Assembly: GCA_951799425.1 (NCBI GenBank)
Contig: OX637394.1
Coordinates: 12,580,501 to 12,644,500, forward strand
Source of the DNA: Ilex aquifolium
Lineage: Eukaryota; Streptophyta; Magnoliopsida; Aquifoliales; Aquifoliaceae
Length of the DNA: 64,000 nt
Direction of reading: 5' to 3'
The notes beneath the pieces are model-generated. The model was not told the DNA's origin, ran no database searches, and saw only the letters and a program-made list of their open reading frames with translations. Position numbers and translations under genes: made by a program. The first letter of the stretch is position 1. Each line of letters starts with the position of its first letter. Shown in pieces: positions 11,110 through 22,537 of the stretch.

Positions 11110-13696
11110 ATGAACTCTCTTACCATTCTGTTTCAATGGTTTCATTTGCTCATTCTCGTTTTCTCTTCTGTTTGTGCAACCCCACATAATTTGCACAGGC
11201 TCAGTGCACTCAGAAAAAATGTCCTACGTGAGCAGGAAACCATATCAAAATCTGTTTCGAAGGATTTCAACTCCTTTTTCTATACTCAAACACTTGATCA
11301 CTTCAACTACAGGCCAGAAAGCTATGCCACTTTCAAACAAAGATATGTCATCAACTACAGATACTGGGGTGGCCCAAGTTCAAATGCTCCAATCTTTGTT
11401 TATTTTGGTGCAGAAACTCGGTTGGATGATGATATAGATGGTGTTGGATTTCTCACTGATAACGCTCCTCATTTTGGAGCTCTCCTGATTTATATAGAGG
11501 TTTGAGTAAAATGCTGAACTCTTTCGGAATGTAACTATATTTTTGAGATTTTAAGATGGGACACTGAACTTTGTAGTGTTTCTGGTTTTCTCGAAGAGTT
11601 CCGAAAAATTTTATATGTTGAGGATTCTTTGCTTGTTGACCAAATTAATCACTTATCAAAGTCTTGACTCTTGTTTCTATGATCAGCATCGATTCTATGG
11701 AAAATCAATTCCACTAGGATCAATGGAAGAAGCCATGAGAAACGATAGCATTCGAGGTTGTTTTAACTCTGCTCAAGCTCTTGCTGATTCTGCAGAGTTG
11801 CTGATATACCTCAAAGAAAAATTATCTGCGGAAAATTGTCCAATTATTGTCATTGGAGCATCATACGGGGGAAGTAAGTGATACAAATCGTTATTCAGTA
11901 TCTCATGCAATTAATTCTTTCTTTGCATAATGAGTTTTTCATTAATTTGTTTCCTAATGTAAATTTGAAAAATTCAAGTGCTTGCTTCGTGGTTTTGGCT
12001 GAAATATCCACACATTGCTCTTGGTGCTCTGGCTTCATCGGCTCCTATCCTTTATTTCAATGATATAACTCCCCAGGATGGATACTATTCCATTGTCAAC
12101 AAGGATTTCAGAGTAATTGACATCCTTTTTTGATAGTTTTGTGATTTTGATTCAAAAACTTTCAAGAAAAATGTGATTGGCATGTTGGATCGTTGTTGCA
12201 GGAAGCTAGTGAGAGTTTGTTACCAAACTATCCGAAGATCGTGGTCTGAAATCGATAGAGTTGCTTCGAAGCCCAATGGTCTTTCAATTCTTAGCCAAAA
12301 ATTCAAGACTTGCAAGTAAACAGCCAATCTTGCTGTTTTCTAGTTGAATGAACTTGATTGAAACACTCACCTATAGGGGGTTCTGTCTTTTATTCTCAGG
12401 CCCTTAAACAAATCTTATGAGCTCAAGGACTACTTGGATTTAAAATACACTGAAGCAGCTCAATACAATGCACCACCAACATATCCAGTTACTGTGGTCT
12501 GTGGCGGCATTGATGGAGAATCCGAAGGAAGTGATATTCTGAGCCGGATATTTGCTGGTGTTGTAGCAGTTGAAGGCAAACAGGATTGCTACGACATAAT
12601 TGAATATGATTCTCCTATCCAGACTGATGGGTGGGTATGGCAGGTGTGTACCTACTTTTCTATGTTAGAGCTGTAAATTGGTCATACCATGTTGTGTTTC
12701 TAAGTCATATAACATGTATCCTCTTAAAATTTTATCAATACATACCCAAATCATTTATTTCGCATCATCCCTGATGATAAGTAATTAGTGCATTCACATT
12801 CATCCCTCCTTGCATGCAATTTATAATTCACGCACTGAATGCTTCTTAGAATTGTAATCTTAGGTGTTTACTTATTTGAAAGTGACTGGCTTATCTGCTT
12901 AGACATATACTGAGATGGTAATACCCATTGGACGTGGTGGCAATAACAGTATGTTCCCACCAGAACCCTTCAATCTAAAGCGCTTCATCAGAGACTGCAA
13001 GAGAATGTATAGCGTTCAACCTCGGCCTCATTGGGTCACATCCTACTATGGGGGCCATGTATGCCATTCTTCATCCTTAAACTGTTTTTATGTTTTTCCA
13101 AGAACTTCAGATAAAACTTTTGAGTACTGTACTGTATGATGCATTATCTGTGCCACATTGCAGGACATAAAATTGATCCTCCATAGGTTTGCTTGCAACA
13201 TCATTTTCTCCAATGGACTGAGGGATCCTTACAGTAGCGGCAGGTAATTAAACAAGAATTTTACATTTTATTTTCCAAATAATTACACATCAAGTTATTA
13301 TATTGGTTTGATATCAGGGTGCTAGAGGATATATCAGACACTATTATCGCCATTAATACAGTTAATGGCACGTGCTCGATTCATTTCTATCATCACCATG
13401 AAATTATAGAAATCCATATAAAATGCCCTACTGTTTGAGAAGAAATCTATAGAACTGATGATATTTGTTCCTATGAGCTACATGTTAAATGTCAAGAAGT
13501 CCTACGAAATACCATTTTTTCGGTTTTTCTTGTTTTTTTTGGGACAAGATCCCATTGCTTGGATATAAAACAACTGGAACAAAGTGATCCAGAGTGGTTA
13601 GTAATGCAAAGAAGGTTAGAAGCCTAGGTCATTGAAGGATGGATCATAAAGTACTATGCTGATCTTCTTGCATTCAGAAAATCGAAGGATGTTTAG
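11110..13696 (+). pseudogene. Serine carboxypeptidase S28, copy 2, decayed
   Basis: All nine exons are recognisable: 11110-11499, 11687-11873, 11979-12112, 12202-12315, 12400-12643, 12903-13058, 13164-13243, 13318-13367 and from 13549. ATG 11110 is preferred over 11056 because it begins a signal peptide (MNSLTILFQWFHLLILVFSS). The nucleophile motif is GASYGG, and [10 protein letters not shown] carries the Asp. Defects: exon 4 has one extra T near 12217-12219 (114 nt against 113 in copies 1 and 3); the exon 8 donor is GC (13368-13369) instead of GT; exon 9 begins AG|ATCCCATTGC, lacking one G found in copy 3; and an in-frame TAG at 13625-13627 lies before the ancestral stop at 13694-13696. An acceptor 4 nt downstream in exon 4 would offset the first defect, but the later ones remain. 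Most likely a recent pseudogene. Confidence 0.85.
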
Positions 13697-14057
13697 TTAT
13701 GGGGACATCTCACACTAGTTGGACAAAAAATAATGGTGGAGAAGACTATAGATAGCTACACTTATGTAATATAAACGTTCAATTCAATATGATTATGGGG
13801 TTTCTATGCTCTCTAGCCCTCCCTTTACTCACATGTTTTCTCCATATTGATGTAATTCTAAATATCGATTATAATGGCCCAACAGCTCGGCCTGACAGGC
13901 TGACCCGTGACCCAGTCTATTGGCCCCCAAAATATTGAAGAACTTTTACTGCAAACATCAGTTGAACACAGACGTTTGAAGACTCTTACTGCAGAGATCA
14001 ATTGAACACTAACGTTTACTGCATCTATCGCACAAAACTATTCATTCAAAATTCAAA
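13697..14057. other. 3' flank of copy 2
   Basis: No gene is seen. Near 13930-14030 there is a loose tandem echo (TTTACTGCAAACATCAGTTG, then CTTACTGCAGAGATCAATTG, then TTTACTGCATCTATC) of about 50 bp periodicity. Confidence 0.4.
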
Positions 14058-14996
14058 AATTAAAGATAACAAATATGTAATCTTCACATATTTGTTTTCT
14101 CAAATAACTGTCAATGATGGCTGCATAAATTGAGGAAAGATGTTTAGGTAAAAATGATTTTAATTCATTTGAATTTTGTACCTAAACACAAAAAGTTTTA
14201 TAAAAATTGTACTTAATAGAATAAACAATTTATCCATACACTTTTGCTCAAATAAGTCTAAAAAATTGTACCCACACCCAAAAAACAGTGATAGATTTAA
14301 TTTTCAAACTCATCAAATTAAAATTAAATCATTTGGTTGAAAGACTTGTGATAGATTTAATTTTTCTAAAAAAATTTCCAATTAATTTTTTTTTTTGATT
14401 TGATGAATTTGAAAATTGATAGCAGTACATTATACTAAAAAATGTCGCATATTGTTTGTGTTGCTATCCAATTGACCTTTTTTTATATAAAAATAATAAT
14501 AAAAAAATATTGTTTGAATAATATTTTTGTAAAAGTAATGCTAATATTATAATTTTAAATTATAAATAAATTTTAGATTGTTCCCACCAGTGTAGCTCCG
14601 CCCCTGGTTCTGAGAAGAAACTTCGAAATACCTTGTATAAGAAGGCAAAATGAGAGACAGCGGCCTCTCTCCTTGGAAAATATCACCCAGCAAAAATCAA
14701 GTGAACCATCCTGGCAGTTGCTTATGGGACAAACCTAGTATGGAAATCCTCAGCCGTAGTAGAAGACTAAGTTATCTTTAATTTAGTCACTAGTCTCTGG
14801 ACTAACGTCTCTACCGGGGAGCCAATCATGGATTTAGCTAGGCCGGTGCGAGCTCTATCGTTTTTCTAAGGTTTCATAAATCCTCGTAATTAATTCGTAT
14901 TTGTTATGTGATTTTTTTATAATTATATTAAATCAGTTTTCCTAACTTTTTCTTTAACATTCAACAAGGTCCTGGGACGGAACCAAAATTCTATCT
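14058..14996. repeat. Repeat X, copy 1 (~939 bp)
   Basis: Nearly identical to 20955-21893 over its whole length, starting AATTAAAGATAAC and ending near GGAACCAAAA(C/T)TCTATC. Differences by eye are a few substitutions and short indels. It includes an A/T-rich left half and a right segment beginning near CACCAGTGTAGCTCCGCCCC. No long open frame, no clear terminal repeats and no target duplication; family unknown. It lies downstream of copy 2, while its partner lies upstream of copy 3. Confidence 0.85.
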
Positions 14997-16077
14997 TAGA
15001 GGGGACAAGAATATGAATGGAAAAATTAATTAATTGAGATAAAAAATATTTAAACATCGATTAATATGTACTAAATTGGTTATTATATTTATACAAGATT
15101 TTCTCATATTCTAATTCAATCACATATTAAAGTGTAAGTTAAAAAAATAATAATAATAATAATGTATTAAAGTAGAACACGATAACATTTTATCAAATCT
15201 CAAGAATCGTCTATTATTGTTCAGTTTCATGAAATAAATTTCTCAATAGTTCTCTTTTAATATGGTTGAGAAATTGATCTTGTGGAATGACTTACACGCT
15301 TTCGGGTTAATGCATTTTACTAGTTTTATTAATTCGTGTGATACTAACTAATTAGGAGCCAATAATTTATAAAAGAAGAATAATATGGACAACTATACAA
15401 TTGTTTTTAAAGAATAAGAGAAAAGATAATTAAATAACAAAGGTATTATTTTCGGTCAATATATGAGTTAGGGCGTTTCACATTTGGTTTATTACTCAGC
15501 CTAAAAATAAAATATTTGTTTCAGCAAAAAGAAAATAGAGTAAGGTCACTATACAAATTTTCAAAGAATTAAAGAGGGGGCAATGTACTAAATCAAACAT
15601 AATTTGTTTTTCTGATACATACATATGTAGTATTTATTTATTTATATTTACTTACATCATGTTTTAATATTTAAAGAGTTATTAAACATAATGGATTAAA
15701 AGCGAGCATAGAAATACATAGTGTAAAAAAAAAAAGAGGCTAACTGTAATCCTTCACAAAAAATGAGTCTAATAATAACTATTTAATATTGATCCCTAGA
15801 AGTTTTTGTCCGTTGAAACCATCATATTATAATTTCACTGTCAATACCAAAAAATGTCTTTCTATATATCAGAAATCAAGCTATCGCACAGTAACCTTAA
15901 TTTTTGTCCCATATCAAAATGATCCCACAATGTTTATTTAAAAATTATAGAACAACCTGAGATCTCCACAAATAGTTCCACCGTGTCAAAAATGTATCAA
16001 AAAATTTTATAGTCATTTGAGTATATTAAGTCTACAAAAAGTGTAGAACAAAAAGTATAAGGTGAGCACTATATATA
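14997..16077. other. AT-rich spacer left of the Helitron
   Basis: No gene. It contains a (TAA)n run near 15147-15164. The last ~40 bp (GTGTAGAACAAAAAGTATAA onward, 16041-16070) is the same sequence that follows the CACTA-type ends at 44199 and 58604. Block D therefore originally continued leftwards through this point. Confidence 0.55.
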
Positions 16078-18130
16078 TCTATATAATAAAGTAGAACGAT
16101 TTTAAATTTTGGAGACAAAGAGCGGCCCAGATTGTTTTGTAACAAAAAAAGTCATCATCCAACGTACAGCATTATCTCAAACTGTCTCAAGCTATTGACG
16201 TCTCAGATCGTTTTGATCCGACGTACCACATTAGCTCTTTTAAAATATTTTTGCTACTCAAAATTTTTAGTTTCCAAAATTGATATTCTAAAATTTAATT
16301 CTCCCAAATCTTTTCCTTAAATCAAGCAAATTTCTCTCTCTCTCTCATTCCTCTGTATCTCTCTCTCTCTCACCCAAAAAGTATCAAATTTTCACAATAT
16401 TTTCCTCTGAATCTCTCTTTGTATCTCACGAAAATATTAGATAGTGCCTGATTCAAGCAAATACTACATCTCTCTGTAGATAGATAGTATATATCACAGA
16501 GAGAGAGAGTATATTACGAAAATATTAATCTGTATCTCTCTCTGAAAGAAAATTATGTAATAAATATTAGATAAATAGTATATATCACGAAAATATTCAT
16601 ATGTATCTCTCTCTTTCATTCAAGCAATATTACAAACACGAATCATACAAATTCAATAGTCAATTTTGTTTTTTTCATAATCAATAAAAAAAACATAACT
16701 TGCAAAAAATCTAATTTAACAAAAAAAATATGCTTAACATGTAAAATATGCAAGATTAAATTCAAGTTGTTGGGCAGCTCAGATATCAAGAGATATATTA
16801 AAGAAAATACGCTTAACATTTAAAATATACAAGATTAAATTCATATAAAAACAAGAATCATACAAATTCAATATTTAGTTAACAACACAAAGCAACAATA
16901 TTTACTAAATAATCCAAATCTAAATATCCGAGAAAAATGATGCAAAATTACAAACTAGAGAAACGATACAAAATTATAAGCAATACTATAAACACGAATC
17001 AAACAAATTCAATATTTAGTGAATAACACGAAGCAACAATCTTTACTAAATAATCTAATACTAAATAACGTTTAGTTTAAGAAAATATACTAAGAATATA
17101 AATAATCGAGAAAAATGATATAAAATTAAAAGCACTATTATAAACTCGAATCATACAAATTCAATAGTCAATTTTGTTTTTTCCATAATCAATAAAAAAA
17201 AAAAGTATAACTTGCAAAAAATATAATTTAACAAAGAAAATATGCTTAACATGTAAAATATACAAGATTAAATTCAAATTATTAGGCAACTCAGATATCA
17301 AGAGATATATTAAAGAAAATATGCTAAACATTTAAAATATACAAGATTAAATTCATACACAAATATGAATCATACAAATTCAATATTTAGTGAACAACAC
17401 AAAACAACAATATTTACTAAATAATCCAAATCTAAATACCCGAGAAAAATGATACAAAATTACAAACGAGAGAAACGATACAAAATTATAAGTAATACTA
17501 TGAACATGAATAATACAAATTCAATATTTAGTGAACAACACGAAGTAACAATCTTTACTAAATAATCCAATACTAAATAACGTTTAGTTTAAGAAAATAT
17601 ACTAATAATATAAATAACTGACAAGAATTATATAAAATTAAAAGCACTACTATAAACTCGAATCATACAAATTCAATAGTCAGGTTGTATCTTTGGGAAG
17701 TCAGTTGAATTTCTGATAGTTATATTTGGTCATTTGACAACATCTGCAGACTTAGTTTATTTGTGGGAGTATTGTTTTAATTTTCATTCTATTAGTTATG
17801 AATTCTGTTATTATTTAGATAAAGTTGATTATAAATTTTAAAATCGTGGATTTTGAATCAAAAACATAACATTGAATATTGTCAACTGATATATTTTTTC
17901 AGATGTTTGAATTATTATGTTTCAGTAGTTATAACATAATTTTCGTGGCGTAACAATTTAATGTGGAAATATATGTTATGCACGTAGGTTGATATTATAA
18001 AAAATATTAGCGGACTCATTTTGTTCGTCGTTTACTACAATGTTGTATTTTACTTTACATTTATGTATGAGAAAATATTTGTAACTAATTTACGAGTAAT
18101 ATCGTGCCTTCAGGCACGGGCAATTGCTAG
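16078..18130 (+). mobile_element. Non-autonomous Helitron
   Basis: Begins TCTATATAATAAAG and ends with a perfect 6-bp stem hairpin (CGTGCC-TTCA-GGCACG, 18103-18118), then GGCAATTG and CTAG (18127-18130). It sits between A (16077) and T (18131), as Helitrons do, with no target duplication. The flanks TATATA and TATATGTATGAAATAATATT match the uninterrupted sequence at 44230 and 58635. No Rep/helicase coding is present. Confidence 0.8.
16640..17682. repeat. Two ~510-bp tandem repeats inside the Helitron
   Basis: The marker GAATCATACAAATTCAATAG followed by TCA begins at 16640, 17148 and 17660, giving units of 508 and 512 bp and the first bases of a third. Within each unit shorter motifs are again repeated (CATGTAAAATA, then CATTTAAAATA, followed by ACAAGATTAAATTCA). 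Confidence 0.8.
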
Positions 18131-18845
18131 TATATATGTATGAAATAATATTTTGAATATCCATCTGTCTTTTATGAACTCTTTCAATGATTTCATATGT
18201 TGACAATAACGTGATATTATGAATCTAACGAATTTTTAATTGTAATAAAGACGATTGTTGGTAATTTTGGATGTTTTGTTGGTGGGTTGAAGATTTAAAT
18301 TGTGAAGGATGTGAATCACTAAGCAAGAGTCGTGTGGAAAAAAATGTAAGCCGGAGAGAGAAAGTTGGTATGGTGTAGTCTTGTGGAAGAAGGAATGTTA
18401 TGTGACACAAAAAAATGCACGTAAATAATTGAATAGTTGAATGGCAGCAGAATAAGAAGGGGGGTTTGGATAAGTCGTTATTGTCTTCCAACCAAAACAA
18501 ACAATAAAAATAATAATTATTTCAGTAACCTAGTTGACACGCTGCCAGAATGTGACTCAAACCCAATCAATGAATCAATCAATCAATTTAATTAGTTGGA
18601 ATCTGACTTTGAGACCAATGGAGGCTTCGTCTCAATCGGCATAGGACCCACATTCTAATTCCATGGTCTATGAGTTCATTAATTAAAAGTTTATCATTTC
18701 TAAAGTTGGGTCCTTTTGCAATTAATTCTCTCATTTTCCAATTTCGACAAATTGATTTTTTAATTTTTTAAAGTTTCCCTCCTGCTAAATTAATTGTTGA
18801 AGTGGACAAAGAACATAAAATTTCAAAAACAATCTTCCTTCTTCT

Positions 18846-18985
18846 CTTTTTTTTTTTCAACGGTCAAAGATTTTGACTAATTTATGTACACTTCGTCAAT
18901 TCTCAGTTTGATTAAAGGCAGACCATCAACATCGGGATTTAAGATATTTATGAGGAATGAATCCCTCATGATCTGACAACCTTGG
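18846..18985 (-). mobile_element. SINE fragment in D1
   Basis: Reverse-oriented 3' body of the same SINE family as at 13-172; the T-run at 18846-18857 is its poly(A) tail. Equivalent copies sit in D2 and D3, so the insertion predates the duplication of block D. Confidence 0.6.
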
Positions 18986-19112
18986 TATCCTTGATCATTT
19001 GTTGATTTTTTTTTCCTATTTCTCAATTTTCAGCTCCAATATATATATATATATACTATTGTGTCCTCCATTTGTTTCTCATAGTAATGTCATTGCCACC
19101 AAAACTACGGCC

Positions 19113-19406
19113 AGGGTTGATAATCGAACCGAGGATTGACTCAAATTCGACTCAAACAATATTTGACTCGAACTTGGTTCGTGTTGAACAGAAAAGCTCG
19201 GGTCGAACTCACAAAACTCGACTCGTTTATATGTAAAATGGTCGAGCTATATGAGTTTGACTCGAGTTCTGTTCGTTTTTGGGCTCAACTTAGACTCGAC
19301 TCATTTTCTAAACGAGCTGAACTTGAATAATTTTTACTCTCGTTTAAAAAAACAAGTTCGACAAACTTGACTCGAACTCGCAAAACTCAACTTGATTATT
19401 AACCCT
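19113..19406. mobile_element. Mutator-like MITE in D1
   Basis: Ends AGGGTTGATAATCGAACC and, in inverted form, AGGGTTAATAATCAAGTTG. Flanks AACTACGGCC (19103-19112) and AACTGCAGCT (19407-19416) resemble a 9-10-bp target duplication. The interior is rich in CTCGACTCGAACT-like iterations. Copies occupy the same site in D2 and D3. Confidence 0.6.
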
Positions 19407-19589
19407 AACTGCAGCTCCTCAAGAAATTAACCATAGCTTCAATCCTTGGCTCTCAATGCAAAATTCTTCAATGTGGTAGGAGGGTTCATATGGAAAGGGT
19501 ACACACTACACACACAAGGCCTTATATGATAGTATGTTTGCGTGTGGTGTTGCCATTACAGAGGTATTGTCATGGTGCAGGGAATCTTA

Positions 19590-20253
19590 TGCTCCGTTTG
19601 GTTGGAAAGATGGAAAGTATAAGGGATACACTTTCTATCCTTCAAGGAAAGAAAATAAGAGGGATACATTTTCCTTCATTTGTGTTTGGTTGGATGGATG
19701 GAAAATAAAAATGACTAATTTATTTTTATTTTATTTTTTTGTGCTGGATAAGATTAGGGGTGATAATCGAGTCGTATCGTGTCAGATTCATGTTGAGTCA
19801 TTATGGATTTATGTCGAACATTAGTAAAATCTAACTCAACTCATTTAATTAATTGTGTCGTGTCGAGTTGCGAGTTGACCTGTTTATTATTTTTATTTTT
19901 TATTTTTTTATTATTTGTATTTTTGTATTTGTATTTTTTATTTTTAAATTTATTTAAAAATATATATATATATATACATATTTTATTATTGTATTTTTAT
20001 ATAAAATTAATGTATATATAATATATGTATATATTAAAATATATATAGACAAATAAGATACATCTCAACACAAATAATTAACTTTCCATCCATTTTCCTT
20101 CCGATTTTGGAGGGATTAATTTTGGTGAGTTGGAAAGAAAGTTAATCCATCAACTTTTCCATCCTTCCTTTTTTCCTTCCTTACCAAACATAATGTTTTA
20201 TTTATCCCTCCCACTTTTCATCCTTCCACTTTTTCATCGTACCAAACAGAGCA
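19590..20253. mobile_element. Tourist-like (PIF/Harbinger) element present only in D1
   Basis: Terminal inverted repeats TGCTCCGTTTGG and (reverse) TGCTCTGTTTGG are flanked by TTA at 19587-19589 and 20254-20256. D2 and D3 show the empty site (GAATGTTAAAGAG and GAATCTTAAAGAG). The AT-rich interior has no transposase. Confidence 0.85.
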
Positions 20254-20789
20254 TTAAAGAGAGAAGAAAGACCATTTTTTTTTTCTAGAGAAAAGAGTGA
20301 AATTTCAGCGCAATGAGAAGCGGGCTTTTTGTCAGAGAGGAAAGCCGAAAAGGGAAAGAGTGTTAAATTTTTGAACTGAAAGAGCTGAAGATCGCTTGCC
20401 ATAGTTTATTTTTGAAAGAATTTTAAATCACGTGGTTAATTTTCTGTCACTTTTGATGGTTGGATATTACTAATAAGAGTTAATTGAAACAATATTCAAA
20501 TTGTAGGGGGATAATTTCTTTAGAATGGATAAAATTGAGAGAGTTAATTATAAAATTACCAAAAGTTAGAGGGAGGAAATTGTAAATTAACCATAAATGT
20601 GACGAATGCAAAGAAAAAGGAGGATGATGTTGTTAGTAGTGAACTGCACTATTTAATGTAGTTGGCGAAGCCCCTTTGAACAATTTGAAACCACAAACAA
20701 CTTACCAGAAAACATAGAAGTTGGAACTAAGTATATTGAACAAATCAACATCAAGACTTTTTACTCAACAAATCAACATCAAGAGTTTG

Positions 20790-20954
20790 AAATCGGGGTG
20801 TCGATACCTCAACCCGAGCCCGGCCCAAATTAAATTCGGGTTGAAATTTTTTGACCCAAGTCCAACCCAAGTATTAAAAATCCTAGCCCAAGCCCTAATT
20901 TTTTCGGGTTGGGCTCGGGTTGAAATCGGGTTGCCCAACCCAAGTTGCACCCCT
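20790..20954. mobile_element. Short TIR element (hAT-type MITE)
   Basis: About 165 bp bounded by GGGGTGTCGATACCTCAACC and GGTTGCCC...GTTGCACCCC. The interior alternates GGGTTGGGCTCGGGTT and AACCCGAGCCCGG motifs and can fold back. It abuts repeat X copy 2. The target duplication is not clear. Confidence 0.5.
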
Positions 20955-21893
20955 AATTAAAGATAACAAATATGTAATCTTCACATATTTGTTTCCTCAA
21001 ATAACTGTCAATGATGGCTGCATAAATTAAGGAATGATATTTAGGTAAAAATGATTTTAATTCATTTGAATTTTGTACCTAAACACAAAAAGTTTTATAA
21101 AAATTGTACTTAATAGAATAAACAATTTATCCATACACTTTTGCTCAAATAAGTCTAAAAAATTGTACCCACACCCAAAAAACAGTGATAGATTTAATTT
21201 TCAAACTCATCAAATTAAAATTAAATCATTTGGTTGAAAGACTTGTGATAGATTTAATTTTTCTAAAAAAATTTCCAATTAATTTTTTTTTTATTTGATG
21301 AGTTTGAAAATTGATAGTAGTACAGTATACTAAAAAATGTCGCATATTATTTGTGTTGCTATCCAATTGACCTTTTTTTATATAAAAATAATAATAAAAA
21401 AATATGGTTTGAATAATATTTTTGTAAAAGTAATGCTAATATTATAATTTTAAATTATAAATAAATTTTAGATTGTTCCCACCAGTGTAGCTCCGCCCCT
21501 GGTTCTGAGAAGAAACTTCGAAATACCTTGTATAAGAAGGCAAAATGAGAGACAGCGGCCTCTCTCCTTGGAAAATATCACCCAGCAAAAATCAAGTGAA
21601 CCATCCTGGCAGTTGCTTATGGGACAAACCTAGTATGGAAATCCTCAGCCGTAGTAGAAGACTAAGTTATCTTTAATTTAGTCACTAGTCTCTGGACTAA
21701 CGTCTTTACCGGGGAGCCAATCATGGATTTAGTTACGCCGGTGCGAGCTCAATCGTTTTTCTAAGGTTTCACAAATCCTCGTAATTAATTCGTATTTGTT
21801 ATGTGATTTTTTTATAATTATATTAAATCAGTTTTCCTAACTTTTTCTTTAACTTTCAGCGTGGTCCTGGGACCGAACCAAAACTCTATCCTG
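20955..21893. repeat. Repeat X, copy 2 (~939 bp)
   Basis: Second copy of the 14058-14996 sequence, offset 6,897 bp. The two copies bracket the Helitron and D1. Confidence 0.85.
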
Positions 21894-22091
21894 GTAAGAT
21901 TTCAACCTCTTTTAAAAATCCAATGGTCATCTTTATTCTTTTTTAAATTTGGGTTTGCCCTCATTTAAATTTGAGTTTCTCATTCTTTAAATTTGAGTTT
22001 ATCCATTGGAACCTTTTGTATCAAATCAAGCTTTTTACTCAAATTTAAATTCAAATTTGAGTAAAAATTTGAGTCATGGTTGGAGATGCTA
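21894..22091. mobile_element. Fragment of a Tourist-like element
   Basis: Ends TTTGAGTCATGGTTGGAGAT, the reverse complement of the GAGCATCTCCAACTATGACT terminus seen at 35745 and 49836. It shares the characteristic ACTCAAATTTAAATTTGAGT interior. The left terminus is missing or blurred. Confidence 0.55.
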
Positions 22092-22096
22092 GTGAG

Positions 22097-22302
22097 GATG
22101 CTTGGGAGAAAAAGGCTGAGCTTTTCATTCATTATTATACACTTCAAACCGAACATGATAAGTTTATTGAGCGGATATGTTAATGTTAGACATGTAACCT
22201 AATTAATTAATTATATCATATTAGGGTTAATTAGTACTAAATACAAATCTTAAAGAACAAAATATAAACATGACAGGACTAACCCACCTTTATTTGTTTT
22301 AT
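22097..22302. repeat. Segment shared with 61357-61562
   Basis: Starts GGATGCTTGGGAGAAAAAGG and runs to CCCACC(T/A)TTATTTGTTTTAT in both places with few differences. It ties the region upstream of copy 3 to the region downstream of D3. Confidence 0.85.
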
Positions 22303-22451
22303 ATACACGTTCATATACATGTGTGTGTAAATAAATGTATATAGGTGCTTCCAGATCATTTTGCCAAGGAACTGAATTTATCTCCTTTAGATTTTTATTA
22401 TCTATTTGGGAGCTACGCGTTCTGGCCAGCTTATCTATGGAGTAGTTGGCA

Positions 22452-22537
22452 GGGCTCGGTCAATGGGTGCAATTAGTTTCTTTAGAATATGGCTGGGCTC
22501 GGTCAATGGGTGCAATTAGTTTCTTTAGAATATGGCT
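22452..22537. repeat. Perfect 43-bp tandem duplication
   Basis: Two identical 43-bp units, each beginning GGGCTCGGTCAATGGGTGCA and ending TATGGCT, lie at 22452-22494 and 22495-22537. Identity indicates a recent local slip. Confidence 0.95.

Larger units (their letters stand above)
18131..20765. repeat. Block D, copy D1
   Basis: Collinear with 44199-46925 (D2) and 58604-60680 (D3). Shared landmarks are ATGAAATAATATTTTGAATA at the left, a SINE fragment, a small TIR element and AATCAACATCAAGACTTTT at the right. D1 additionally holds a 664-bp Tourist-like insert. Open frames on the minus strand around 18225-18500 are not conserved as frames among the three copies and are not called genes. Confidence 0.85.

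Noticed and set aside
16640-17682. Possible CRISPR-like direct repeats
   Set aside because: These are two ~510-bp tandem units inside a plant Helitron, without short repeats separated by unique spacers.
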